Source: Dipteronia dyeriana (taxonomy: Eukaryota > Streptophyta > Magnoliopsida > Sapindales > Sapindaceae). Taken from it: a DNA stretch of 64,000 nucleotides. The stretch is taken from assembly GCA_032871835.1 (NCBI GenBank), contig CM065301.1, forward strand, positions 9,246,413 through 9,310,412, written 5' to 3'. Below, one piece after another: positions 21,466 to 32,728 of the stretch; within the stretch, counting starts at the first letter, position 1, and every line of letters starts with the position of its first letter. The position numbers were made by a program, and so were the translations under genes. The notes below the pieces were generated by a model, which worked only from the letters and a program-made list of their open reading frames with translations, was not told where the DNA came from and ran no database searches.

Positions 21466-21990
21466 GTGACAGATTTTATAGCAGAGTTCACAGAGCCGAA
21501 CCTGGAAGCAAAAAAGATGTTGGGTAAAAATTTCCTATGGAAACTGTATGTGGATGACTCTTCAAAAACTCATAGAAGCGGGGCAGGGATCGTAGTATGC
21601 ACTCCAGAAGGGGATGATGTCGAATGTGCCATGGGGTTTGACTTCAAAGCAACCAACAACCAAGCTGAGTATGAGGCGCTACTAGCTGGACTCAGAGTCT
21701 GCATAGCTCTCGGGGCGAATGAAGTTGAGATATTCAGTGATTCACAGGTAGTTGTCAACCAAGCCTTGGACGAGTACCAAGCCAAGAATGAATGCATGAT
21801 AGCCTACCGTGACATTGCAAAACAGCTCCTCCAAAAATTCAAGGAATATAAGATTGCCCAGATCCCCAGGGAAGAGAATGAAAAGGCAGACGCATTGTTC
21901 AAACTAGCGTCAACAACAACCACAATCAGGCTAAAAACTATTCCGGTTGTACATCTCCTCAAACTGAGCACAGCTGAACCAAAAACTTAA
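21466..21990 (+). pseudogene. Second, archaeal-type RNase H (aRH) of the Tat element
   Basis: An extra RNase H follows the Ty3-type one: WKLYVDDSSKTHRSGAGIV, then NNQAEYEALLAGLRVC with the catalytic Glu, IFSDSQVVVNQ with Asp, and PREENEKADALFKLAS with the final Asp. This dual RNase H is diagnostic for the Tat branch of Ty3/gypsy. The first motif reads VDDSS where relatives have VDGSS (G-to-A again). The frame ends in a TAA at 21988, and a frameshift follows. Confidence 0.9.
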
Positions 21991-22021
21991 AAATTTTAGA
22001 AATCTGAACATCGCTAGACGG

Positions 22022-23260
22022 TTGGATGACTTAGCTAAAAAGATCCTAGAAGAAGGCGTGCTCTTGGAAGATCCCTTACAAGCAAAATGTATCATGTATA
22101 GATCAACAAGGTACACATTGGTTGACAGAGAACTATACAGAATGGGGTATTCCCGAACACTCTAAAGATGTTTGCCAGAGGAGGATGCATATCGGATATT
22201 ACATGAAATCTATGGAGGAATTTACGAAAACCACACTGGGGGTAAAATTTTGGCACACAAGGTACTAAGGCAAGGCAATTATTGGCTTACTTTGTTCTTA
22301 GATGAACAACAGTGTTCGAAAAGTTGCAATACCTGCCAAAGGATTGCTAATGATATCTGACAACCCCCTGAATAGCTCAAAAAACTCACATCCCCATGGC
22401 CATTTGCCATGTGGGGTTTGGATTTAATCGGCCTAATGCCAGCCGGGACAGGAGGTGGAGCGAAGTATGCCATAATAGCTGTTGACTATTTCACGAAGTG
22501 GGTAGAAGCTGAAGCATTGGTGCACATCACAGAAGCAAACACCACAAATTTCATGAAAAAAGAATATACTTTATAGGTTTGGAGTCCCAAACACTATTAT
22601 CACTGACAATGACACCCAGTTCGATAACCTAAAATTCAGACAGTTGTGCAAAGAATACCAGATTGCCAATTACTATGCCACACTTGCCCACCCTCAAACA
22701 AATGGGCAGGTCGAAGCAGTAAACAAAATCATCAAGCACACAATCAAAGCAAAGCTAGATGACAAGAAAGGAAGCTGGGTTGAAAAGCTTTCCGAAGTAT
22801 TATGGGCATATCGGACAACAACAAGAACGTCAACTGGAGAGACTCCATTTACTTTAGCGTTTGGAACAGAAGTTGTTATCCCTATAGAAACTCATATACG
22901 TCACCCCGAGTCAGGCTATATGATGAAGATCAGAATGTCGATATGCTGTTACAAAGTCTAGATGAGACAGAAGAGAAAAGGGAGAAATCCCGAATACGAA
23001 ATATGGCATATCAGCAAATAGTGGCTCGCCACTACAATTCTCATGTTCGGGTCAGGAAATTCCATCTAGGAGACCTGGTACTCAAAAATGTGTCATTGAA
23101 CACAAAAAATAAAGTTACAGGTTCCCTGGTTGACAAGTGGGAATGCCCATATAAAGTCGAAGGAGTAGCTGGCCATGGAGTGTATTGGATTGCACGACCC
23201 ATGCAATGCCTAATATCTGAAGATTTTCTATCCTTAATTATTTTTTGTTCTTTTTTCTAG
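22022..23260 (+). pseudogene. Integrase of the Tat element
   Basis: The zinc-binding head (ENHTGGKILAH, CNTCQRIA) lies at about 22172-22360, and the catalytic core carries WGLDLIGLMP (first Asp), IITDNDTQF (second Asp) and NGQVEAVNK (Glu). A C-terminal domain with FHLGDLVLKN reaches 23260. It starts in a new frame after a shift near 21990. Further shifts lie near 22560 and 22900, and stops at 22164, 22358 and 22373 interrupt it. It joined cDNA to the genome in its active state. Confidence 0.9.
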
Positions 23261-24144
23261 TCAGGACAATTCTAGTTAGGTTAAATATTAGCCGTGGAAT
23301 TTAAAACTTTATTGATTTTGCAGTTATGAATAAAAAAAATCAAACTCGGGATTTTCGAAAGATGAAAGCAACAAACTCGGGATTTTCAAAAGAAAACATA
23401 TGATAATAAGAACATGCGAATAGAATACTCGAGACCATTAAATCCCGAATGGGCGGAGAAGCTCGAAGGAGTATGCCAAACCCGATGCACCAGCTCGGGA
23501 CGCTATCGGGAATTTTTTTGGTAAAATGCGTAGCTGTGTTAAACGATTCAAAAAGCTTAACGATTCGGCAAACCCTTGCGCATAAAAACTGGGGAGACGT
23601 CATCATTAATGTGTAAGGACTCGAACATATGATCATGGTGAGCCTTGATGTAATGTTCGGGTAGCAACCGTGTATGAAACACAATATAAACCTACTTGTC
23701 TGTTTTAAGATGACTCGGTTAATAATACTAGCCAGTTTAATAAGACACTTGGTATTTAAAGTTATTCTTGTAACCGGTTTAATAAGATGCTCGGTTAAGC
23801 TACCCGAACATCAGAATTGGCCAGTTTAATAAGATACTTGGCATGAAGATCGCAAGAGCCAGTTTAATAAGATACTTGGCGCTTAAAGCTATTCGGGTAA
23901 CAACCAGTTTAATAAGATACTCCGTGAAGTTACCCGAAAATTAGAGAGTTTAATAAAATACTCAGCAACCATAAAGTCAAATTGAAATTTCGCGAGCAAT
24001 GAAATCAAACCACCAGGTTCAGAAAAGCTACTCGAAATTTTATGATCTTTCAAAAGAATGGTTACAAAGCTTTACAAAAGAATGGTTACAAAGAATTCTT
24101 TACAAAGAATTGTTAAAAGTACAAAAAAATCCTATCTACAAAAA
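23261..24144 (+). other. Non-coding segment between pol and the antisense ORF
   Basis: No frame is supported. It contains the repeat at 23715-23970 and further short duplications (AGAATGGTTACAAAG at about 24055 and 24081). It is where the sense transcript of pol and the antisense ORF would converge, so it must contain the 3' end of the antisense transcript if one exists. Confidence 0.6.
23715..23970. repeat. CCAGTTTAATAAGATACTTGG repeat array downstream of pol
   Basis: At least seven copies of CCAGTTTAATAAGATACT or close variants occur, spaced alternately by about 30 and 45-60 bp, interleaved with GTTACCCGAA phrases. Tandem repeats in this interval are known from Tat-branch elements. Spacing is irregular and there are no conserved spacers, so it is not a CRISPR array. 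Confidence 0.8.
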
Positions 24145-24998
24145 TCAAGATTGTGAGGATTTGGAACCCTTGCCGATACTCGGGTCAGGCACCATCTCAT
24201 ATTCTCGGAGCTGATTCTCATTAGAAGGCCAAGCAATCGTGTAAGCCGAATCATCCATCCATTGGCTGTAATCTTCTTCTGGGATCGGTCCGACATCGGG
24301 CACCACACCCTCCACGACAGACTCCTGATTGACATAAAAGGTCGATAAGGAATGCTCAGTTGGAACCTCCAAATGTATAGGATGAGGCTTATTGCCTCGG
24401 CTACGACAGTAAGCTCTCCATTTCTTTATCTGAGTCCGAAGAGATTCCAAGGACCAATCCACATGATGTTTGATTGACAGGTCCCAGTTAGTTCGGGCCT
24501 TCTCAGTCACACTATTCTTAACTTTGAAGAACTCACCAGTTGAAACTAGCCCTCGCTGAAACTCCCGAAGGAGAAGGGCGTTATAGACAAGGGATCTTTT
24601 AAAACGATCAACCTCCTAGACTTCAAGTTTCAGCCTGGCTTCTCGGGACAAGGATTCGACTATCAGAGCCTGACGTTCCAAATCTTCGATCTTCTGCTCA
24701 TATGCCAACTTGGACTGCTCTGCCTCCTGCTCGGCCTTGAGCATTGATTCTTGGGCAGAAGACAATAAGTTTTGAAGAAATGTAGTTTTCTCTTCTACCG
24801 AATAAGCCCTCTCCTCAGCCTCCATCTGCTTCGCCAGACAGTGGTCGGTAAAAACTTGGGAGGAACCAACCTCTTGTTGTAAGCCGTTTCGACCCGAGCA
24901 CGTTGATCATCACTTTCCTTCAGCTGAGCTTCGAGACGCCTTATTCTATCAGCTTGATGTTGCTGTGTCTGTACCAGCTCAGCGAACTCGGCCACCAT

Positions 24999-25067
24999 CT
25001 ATAACGAAGTTCGATTAAAAATCTACCAAACAAACAAAGCAACTGAAGGAAGTTAAGGATAACTTAC
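24999..25067 (-). other. Intron 2 of the antisense ORF (69 bp)
   Basis: Minus strand: donor CTTAT/GTAAGTTATCC, acceptor TTCGTTATAG/ATGGTGGCC, phase 0 (..SASY/MVAEFAE..). Reading through stops after four codons. At 69 bp it is near the lower size limit of plant introns. Confidence 0.8.
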
Positions 25068-25882
25068 ATAAGATGCACTGTTAAAAAAGTTTTGAAGAAG
25101 TTCAGTCAGGGAGCCATCCCTAAAACTGCTCCAGCGGTCTTCCCCGATAAAATCCTGACCGGAGGACATCTCCCGCAGCATATCCTGGGAAGAAGGGTAT
25201 GAAGTAACCCCCGAGGGTTCAGCCCATTGATCCTTAACCTCGGGGGGAAAATAACCCATGTTCGGCTCTGAAGCCTCCGCATCCACTGATGCTCCCACAT
25301 CAACACTCGGGGGAATCTCAACCTCAGTATATTCATCGCTGGAGTCGATGAATGAGACCACCCAAGGGACCTTGAGAGGGCGAGTGGGAGAACTGATTGC
25401 CTTTCGTTTCTCAGCCTGAGAACGGTGGAAGCTGAGATCAGCTGCGGGATCTTCCTAAGTATCATCCCAGAAGACTTTAAAAAATTCAGGATTTACAGGT
25501 GCTTGTCCCACGGAGGTATTACCTCTATCACCAGCCTCTGACCGTTCGGCAGGCTCCTCACCAGGACCCTCACTTTGCCTCACCCCGTCGTTAGGCAGTT
25601 GGGAATAATCCGTTGGGCCGCTCGGACCACTAGTCTCCCTTGCGGTCGGTTGAACGATGTCTTCGGGGACATATTTAGGAACTTGCTCTTCAACCGCATC
25701 AGTTTCCTCGTCAGACTCAGGCGAGGCGATGCCTTCATTGCTCTGACTAGAAGCTTCTTTTCGACTCGCTTGAAGAATTGAATTCACTTGGCAAGCCTGA
25801 AGAATTGACTTCACTTGGCAAGCCTGAAGAATTGACTTCACTTGGCGAGCCTGAAGATCGTAGATGATGTCCGTATCGTACA

Positions 25883-25964
25883 CTTAGAAGAAAATAGGAA
25901 CCGTGTCAGAATACAAAAAGCAAAAAATAACAATGAAAATAAAAAGGTTGTAAAAATCACTTAC
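25883..25964 (-). other. Intron 1 of the antisense ORF (82 bp)
   Basis: Minus strand: donor CGAT/GTAAGTGATT, T-rich interior, acceptor TTTTCTTCTAAG/TGTACG. Splicing restores the frame (..YLRR-L-YDTDII..), whereas reading through meets a TGA within three codons. Confidence 0.8.
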
Positions 25965-27117
25965 ATCGCCTGAGGTAGCCCAAAATATGTTGGAAGAAGC
26001 CGAGCTCAATCATCTTTGCCTCAACGAAAAGATAAGTCTTGCTCCTCTTCTCCAAAGTACGAACTGCTGTCCGAGCAAGTCTAGTCAGCTCAGAATCGCT
26101 GTAATCAATTTTCTTCTTGTTCCATATCTCGGGGGAACAGAAGAAACGGGGGAATTTTAGCACCGTCCGAGTACCCCCAGTTGAAACAGTAACATCAAGC
26201 CCGAGACTCCCTCCGATGAAAAACCAACTGTTCTTCCAGAACTTGTTGGATGTAGGGAATCCCCATATAAAACCCCTCTTTTTAGGGTCATCAGAGATGT
26301 CAGCTTCCCGACTCACCTTTATCCCCTCGGAGACCTAGCAGTCTGGCGGAACAGACATGAGGAAGTAAGTCCCTGTCATACCAGAATGCCTCAGCATGAA
26401 GAAGTGCCTGATTTCACTCTGGGAAGACGGCGACAAGTTCATCCGGTTGTACATGTTCCACATGCACATCAAAATTTTATAGTTGTTCGGGGCTAGTTGA
26501 GCCGGAGCGATCCCTGCTTCAGCCAGAAACCAGGCAATAAATGGCTGAAAAGGAAGAGTGACGCCGCAGCAGAGCATGGATCCGTAGATTGCCACCATGC
26601 CCGGGGAAGGATTCCACACAGCTCTATCACCCGCTGGAATCAGAGTGACCGAATTGGGCAGATCGAATCGGGAACGATACTAATCTATCTCATATGCCCC
26701 GACTACATTCGGCTCGGTATCAAACCCACTCGGGCTAGTAGCAGAGAAAGAAAGGAGAGATATTCTGAACGCCTCTTCAACGTCGTTCTCGTTGACAGTC
26801 TACTCCATGATCTGAATATCGCCCGAGTTGTGCTTACGGACTTCACTTCTGCTTTGATGTTTTCCCATCATTCGAATAGGTACCCTGTGATTAGAAACGT
26901 CAGAATCAAAACTAGATGAAGAATTGGATACAGGACTAAAAGTGACGTCAGGGTGAAACCCAGAAACATCAACTTCTAAAAATAGAGGTTCATCAGCAGA
27001 GATTTCCCCTAGTAATCTTCTAATGCAGGAAACCACTTGGAAATCCTCACGTTCTAATGCATCAAGAGCAATATTAAAAAGACGATAACGGAAAAATGGA
27101 TCCATTGAAACTAACAT

Positions 27118-27605
27118 TGAATAAAGAACGGGTGCAAAATCTTCTACTGAGAGAAGGTGATTTTATGCGCAACGAAATATGGGTTTCAAAAAAATTTCTG
27201 CTGGAAATGTTTTAGAATGAACCAACGTTGTCTCTCAGTGAAGAATTTAAAGAGTTGATAGCATAAAACCCTAGGATCTCAAGAAGGGAAAAAACGATAA
27301 TGAGGTTTGATGACGTTGGCGGTGCACGGGGAAACGCGTAGGTCGTTTCTCATAAATGATATCGAAAAACAAAAAAGCAAGGGACACGTGTCAAAAAGAG
27401 AACTGGCTTTCGCCGTCAGAGCTCCAAAACGTCGTCATCATTAAAGATCTCGCATGAGGAGACAAATCAAATTTACAAGGTCACCATTAAGACACGTCAT
27501 TATGACAAGACATTTACTCGGGCACTGAAAAGATATTGAAAAACTAATTAAAATATTTTTGCCCGAAATAAAACCCTGTTCAGCAAAAATATTTTATGGG
27601 GGTAT
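27118..27605. other. Leader of the antisense ORF / polypurine region before the 3' LTR
   Basis: No sense gene is present. It ends in TTTTATGGGGGTAT just before the 3' LTR, and TATGGGGG is the likely polypurine tract for plus-strand DNA priming. On the minus strand this 488-bp segment is the only sequence between the LTR and the antisense ATG. A promoter for it would lie here or in the LTR; none is evident. Confidence 0.55.
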
Positions 27606-28501
27606 TGTTATATGTGAATTTTATCATACGTACACGTCATCAACAAAAAAGAATAAATTGTCAGGTGGACATCCAAATAGGCATTCAGAAAATATCCTGC
27701 AAGACATCACCGAAGAAGAGAAAACCCGAGTAAGCAGATGTTGAACAAAACCTACTCAGGATCAATCGGCGTCATATACTACTTGGGATCAGATAATGAC
27801 ACCCGAGGCAGGTTAAATAACAATTCTACTCGGGATCAAATGACGTTACTCGGGACCCACGGTATTGTCCTTACTCAGGACAAACATGAAGAAAACTGAA
27901 TAAAAGGCCCATCACATAGCTCACGTGGATCGAGTCAATAAAATGTATGAAGATATCCATATCAAAAAGGAATCTCGATAAGAACAGGATATTAAACAGA
28001 AAAGGTTCACAATCAGGCAACAACTTTATTTCTTTAAAAAGACTATGCTCTTATAAGGAAATAAGTCCTAATTGGACTACATTACTATAATCCCATCCGA
28101 TCTCAATACAAGACTCTGAAACAGGAAAGAAGACAATCAGCTTCAAGCAAGTAAATAATTGTAATTAAATACAAAGATCTTCTATTATTTGTACAAAGCA
28201 GATTAGGGTTCTATAAACATATAAATAGACTCATAATCTAGCCAAAAATATATATACAACATTCATAGAAAAATACAGAGAGAAAAAAGAGAGATCAAGA
28301 GCTTGTAATATTATAATTTCATAGTGGATTTTGGCTTGGTTGATCATTTAACCACCCGTGGACGTTTCTCCGGTCATCGGAGTTTTACCACGTAAAAAAC
28401 TTGTGTCTTGATTACTTTCTTCTTCTCTTTCTCTTTGAAATTACAGCCGAAATCCAATCCTTGTTGGCTTTTCTGAAATAATCCAGAAACCGACGTCAAC
28501 A
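27606..28501 (+). repeat. 3' LTR of the Tat element (896 bp)
   Basis: Matches the 5' LTR end to end with roughly 60 differences by eye, mostly transitions. Followed by the ACTTA target duplication. Confidence 0.95.
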
Positions 28502-28506
28502 ACTTA

Positions 28507-28976
28507 CAATCACATAACTAGTTAATGAAAAATCAAATTTACTTTGTATTTGTATATAGTGCAAACTTCACCACAAACCGTAGAATTTATATTCAAATTC
28601 AAAATCCAATTTTATATGTTTTTGACATGGATTTATTTTAATAATAAAATACAAAAAACTAAACTTATCATGAACAAAGAATAATGCTAATTACCAATAG
28701 TACCTTACTTTGATGGTTGGAGACTTCAAACTAAAGTTCCATCATTAGGATTCAAACTCAGATAGTATAAATATATGTCCACTTTTACATATTAAACCGT
28801 AAATTATGAAGAGATCACTCCTCAAAGATGGACCTTAGTAAGCCCTTCATAAAAAAAAATTAATAGTAGTAAACAAATTAAATATTAATATTGTTTTACT
28901 AATCAAAATAGGAGGTGTGTAAGTGTATAACTGTATTACTAAATTACTAAAGCTCTTTAATTTGTTCATTCTTTAA
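28507..28976. other. AT-rich spacer, nothing recognised
   Basis: No gene or clear repeat. It continues the pre-insertion sequence that ended at 16661 and ends in the TAA duplication of the next MITE. Confidence 0.5.
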
Positions 28977-29825
28977 GGGCATATTTGTATTAGGATTGGA
29001 TTATTTTAATCCCACGTTTAGAAAGCACATGGGATTGGGACTAAAAAGTTGTTTTTTTTTAGAGTTTAAAAAAGTTGTTTTTGTTTATTTCTTTTCATTA
29101 TTTTTAAAAAATTTTAATTTTATAATAGTTTCATACATCAATAATAATTTAATTTATTGTTGGAATAATTTATTTTTATTTGATTTATATTTTCTTTTGA
29201 AAATAATTTTTATGTCTATAATACGTTGAAATAATTTTTAAATATTTTATTTTCTTAAATTATATAATATAACTTTACTTTTAATAAAATAATAATAATA
29301 TGGTATATAATTATTTTAGTCAAATCTAGGTTCTATCAAACATATGACAAATATTAATTTGTTATTCAATTTTCATTCGATTATTAGAGATTGAGATTAT
29401 TTCATTCCCTTTAATGAGATTGAAGAATTTAAATTTGTTGGTCCCACCATATATATATATAAATTATTAAATAAAAAAATTATAAAATTGAAAAATAATT
29501 AAATTTATTTGAAAATAATATGAATCTATATTTTAAAAATACTTTTGGATATTATTACTTTAATAATATATATTAAAATATTTATTTTCTTCAAATACAT
29601 ATTTCAATAATTTATTATTCAATTTCAAATATTATTAAATTAAAAATATTATTATATAGAGTTCAATCTCATGTTTCACTAAACAAAATATAATATTAAT
29701 TCATTATAGTTCCATATTTCTTCAAATATAGAATAATATTAATTTAGTCCAGTCTAGTTTAATCAAATCTCATCTAATCCCATCCTTATATCAATATAAT
29801 CCAATCGTACGCACCAAACGGGGCC
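28977..29825. mobile_element. PIF/Harbinger-like MITE (849 bp)
   Basis: TAA target duplications at 28974-28976 and 29826-29828. The ends are GGGCATATTTGTATTAGGATT and, reversed, GGCCCCGTTTGGTGCGTACG, converging to an identical GATTGGATTAT further in. This is the GGGCCNGTTTGG type of terminus seen in Tourist-like MITEs. The interior is extremely AT-rich with no transposase. Confidence 0.65.
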
Positions 29826-29828
29826 TAA

Positions 29829-31125
29829 GTTTACAACTCAGGAGGACATGAGTTTTTTTTTTCTTTCTTTAATAATTATTATCTCTCTAACATTCTACAA
29901 ATTTAATTAAATTTTCTTCAATATATCTTTTTATCAATATCAACCATTGATCTTCTAATTATTATATGTTTTTAAGAATATTTTGAATTTAAATCTCGAC
30001 AATAACTAATTAGCTTGGTAACCTAATAGGTGGATAACTGGATATAAACAAATAGGATAACTCCAAAAAATCCCTTTTGATTTAATCGAATTCAAAATAA
30101 TTTTGTGGTTTTGAAATTAAGTTAGTTCTCGAATTTACATAATAGCTTTCATCTAATTCCAAAATTGTATGATCGTTTTTTAATATTGGTTAAATCTCAA
30201 CAAATTTATTTAAGATTCTCAACAAAAATCAACAATTTAATATGAATTGAAAGATTAGGACGAATTTACTTTTTTTTTTTTTGAACTATTACAATATTTC
30301 AGGATTTGGAGAGGGACATAACTTGAATCACAATCTTTTGGATATAGATATGGGATGTTTACATTGAACTACCTTAGCTTGTCAAGATGAATTTACTTAA
30401 GTACAGGAGTATGGACAAATTTGTTTTCAAATGCTTTGAGGGATAAATAGCATAGAAGATGATCTCAATCCAATTAAGAGATCATAAGTGGCTAATTTTG
30501 AGGATATAATATATTCTTCATATGGTCTACATTCGTTATTTATACATATCCAAAAGGTCAAACAAATTTTATTTTGTTTAAAAAAAAACTTTCATTTTCA
30601 CTCACTACAATTAAAGAGTGTTTCCCTTCCCCGGTTCCCCCCCCCCCCCCCCCCCCATAATCAAACATAAAAAACCATCATTTTTTTTTTCAGACTTAAG
30701 AATTGAAGCCGCAACATAACTATATATATATGGAAATTATTAAAAATGATCACAATTATTATAAAAAATTCGTTTTTAACCATATACGAAAATTTATTCG
30801 TTAATAATAATTTTTTTGAGAAATTATTTGAATGTCCTCATATAAAAATCATCCTCAAACACTTTCTCTCTCTCTCTCTCTTTTCTCTCTCTTCTTTCCT
30901 CTCTCTCTCTCTCAAGTCGACTGTGTACCGGTGAACCGTCGCTGGCGTCCTTGCGAAGGCCGACGAACCGTCACCGGTCTCCTCTCTCTCTCACCGAACA
31001 TCTCTTTCTCTCACCCCGCACCTCTCTCTCGTCATTCTCTTTCTCTTTCACTCACCTCTCTTTCTTTCTCCTCTTCTTTCTCTCTCACACATCGTCGACA
31101 ACTTGCCGGAGTACCGTCGCCTGGG
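29829..31125. other. AT-rich spacer grading into a CT-rich, GC-richer segment
   Basis: 29829-30630 shows nothing recognisable. A 20-base C run (30637-30656) follows. From about 30860 to 31125 the sequence is rich in CTCTCT interspersed with GC-rich phrases (ACCGTCGCTGGCG, GCCGACGAACCGTC). Its frames are strings of S, L and F and match no family. Composition resembles a plant 5' UTR or first exon, but no gene could be supported. Confidence 0.45.
30637..30656 (+). repeat. 20-base C run
   Basis: Uninterrupted C run. Its length may be unreliable in the assembly. Confidence 0.9.
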
Positions 31126-31130
31126 CTTCA

Positions 31131-32565
31131 TGATCGAGCCATAATAACACTAGTTTTCGAGTCCCCCTTCCTACGCTTGTTGCTTAATTCTCGAGTAAAA
31201 TCAAGTGTTTAATGGCTCGATTGAGTGTTTTTATAGGATTTCATGATTAGGGATATCATTTGGGTGATTTGAGTGAAGTTAAGACTCAAAAGTACTGGAA
31301 ATCATAAACTTGGGCAAAAAGGTGAGCTGTCGCGGTCTTGGAGCGTCGTCATGGAAAACCGCGACACCATGAGCGACAACAACTTATTTTAGAAGTCGCT
31401 AGAAATGTCGCTTGAAGATCACGCTCGAACTGCCAAAGAAGCGACATGTCACGGTCAAGTTTCGTCATGGAAAACCGTGACATACCGGGCGACAGAAACT
31501 TTCTTGGCCATTGTCGCTCAAGGTGTCACCTGAAGAGAAGACGCGGAGCAAAGAGGCGAGGTGTCGCAGTTGGATTTCCGTCATGGACAACCGCGATAAT
31601 CAACGACGCGACAGTATGAAGCACACGTCCATAGGTTGATTCTTGACCTATTTTTGGACCCATATAAATACCTATCATATATTTTGGTGAAAGATCGTCA
31701 GCCATACGAAATTTTGGACACATTCACCCCCCATCACCATTCTTGGACAACTTTTCCATCCATCCATCTTGGAACTTGGAAGGCAAGAAGAGGAAGCTTA
31801 CAATTCAAGGAACCTCAAATGACCAACTTGGGTTTCTTCTTTAACTCTTCTTTGTTTTATTTATTTTCCTTGATGTGTAACTAATTTCTATGTTAGAGGA
31901 TTAATGTAAACCTATTGAGTAACTCTTTGTAATCCTAGTCTAATGGTTTTTAATTAAATACCTTGGTAGTCTCTTTTATTGAAATACTTGCTCTAATTCC
32001 TCTACTTATATTCAAATGAGACCTCAATGAATGTTTGTGTGAGGTTTAGTTTATCTATGATGTCTAGGGTTAGATGTGGGTGATCATCCCATTTAGTGCT
32101 TAACTACAAGCTTAATAATTAAGAAAATTTCCATATACATGACCATGCTTTGTGTGATTTGGTTTAGAGTTTTAATTAAAAACTAATTATAACCATTGCT
32201 CATTACATGACCGTGCGTGATTAATAGGAAAGATTAGGTGTTTCATGAAACAAACCCTATCAATTGGATTTAAGTGCTTGAATGAGACTTATGGATTACA
32301 TTGAGAAGTTTAATTATGTTGCATTGATTCCCTAGCATTCCCTTATATTCAAATTTTCCGTGTGAGCTTTTGAGTACTTTAGTTTATTTGATTTTGCATA
32401 TTAGTGAGTAAATTTACCAACCCAAGACAAGCATTATGCCATTTAGTTTTCACGCACTTAGATTAGAATTTAATTAGATTAATTAGTGTTCAACTATTAG
32501 AGTCATCAATCCCAGTGAACGAACTTTTCTTTAAATTGATTAAAAGATCAAAAATACTACAATCA
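31131..32565 (+). repeat. 5' LTR of the Athila element (1435 bp)
   Basis: From TGATCGAGCCATAATAACAC to ATACTACAATCA. Contains three GTCRCRGT...ACCGYGA hairpins (31328-31366, 31447-31482, 31562-31598) ahead of the TATA box. It matches 45595-47028 along its full length. Confidence 0.95.
31661..31670 (+). promoter_or_regulatory. Candidate TATA box of the Athila 5' LTR
   Basis: CATATAAATA in GGACCCATATAAATACC; the same sequence is in the 3' LTR at about 46126. It follows the third hairpin by about 60 bp, a plausible U3/R boundary promoter. Confidence 0.55.
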
Positions 32566-32569
32566 ATTT

Positions 32570-32588
32570 TGGCGTCGCTGCCGGGGAT
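32570..32588 (+). other. Athila primer-binding site (tRNA-Asp type)
   Basis: TGGCGTCGCTGCCGGGGAT lies five bases after the LTR. It complements the 3' end of plant tRNA-Asp (TGGCGCCGTTGCCGGGG) apart from two C/T differences. This site is typical of the Athila branch. Confidence 0.85.
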
Positions 32589-32728
32589 CGGCGAAGATTT
32601 ATTAGTTGAATCTAGTTAGTCGAGTTAGATAGTGTGTGTCATTCATTTTGTTAGGATAGTTTTATTTTTTTTAGTTTCTTTTTACTTCGTTGGTATTTGT
32701 GTTTTTGGTGTTTCAGGACTACAAGGGT

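Larger units (their letters stand above)
24145..27117 (-). pseudogene. Large antisense ORF of the Tat element, 3 exons, coiled-coil C-terminus
   Basis: Read on the minus strand from ATG 27115-27117. Exon 1 (27117-25965) contains a segment resembling the 'putative gypsy type transposon' family (Pfam PF04195): LPFQPFIAWFLAEAGIAPAQ, then LAPNNYKILMCMWNMYN and the F-x-W-G-x-P-T-SNKFWKNSWFFIGG motif near 26210-26270. Two introns with GTAAGT donors (25964-25883, 25067-24999) are crossed in phase, after which a long Glu/Gln/Lys-rich coiled coil (about 24960-24620) and an acidic tail follow. The total would be about 940 codons. Breaks: TAG at 26800, 26680, 26335, 25455 and 24616, and a frameshift near 24870. 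Antisense extra ORFs are known in Tat-branch elements such as Grande; their function is unknown. It could be a captured host gene or an element regulator. Confidence 0.85.
16662..28501 (+). mobile_element. Complete Tat-lineage Ty3/gypsy retrotransposon (11.8 kb), decayed
   Basis: LTRs of 897 and 896 bp are flanked by perfect 5-bp duplications ACTTA (16657-16661, 28502-28506). Order inside: primer-binding site, gag, protease, reverse transcriptase, RNase H, a second RNase H of the archaeal type, integrase, a non-coding repeat segment, and a large antisense ORF before the 3' LTR. The double RNase H, order RT-RH-aRH-INT, and the antisense gene near the 3' LTR are marks of the Tat branch (relatives of Grande, Retand, Ogre). 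The sense genes share one frame (17605 to 21990), interrupted by stops. LTRs differ by roughly 7% by eye, so the insertion is not recent. Confidence 0.95.

Noticed and set aside
23715..23970. Possible CRISPR-like array
   Set aside because: Irregular spacing, variable unit, no conserved spacer length, and a plant retrotransposon context.
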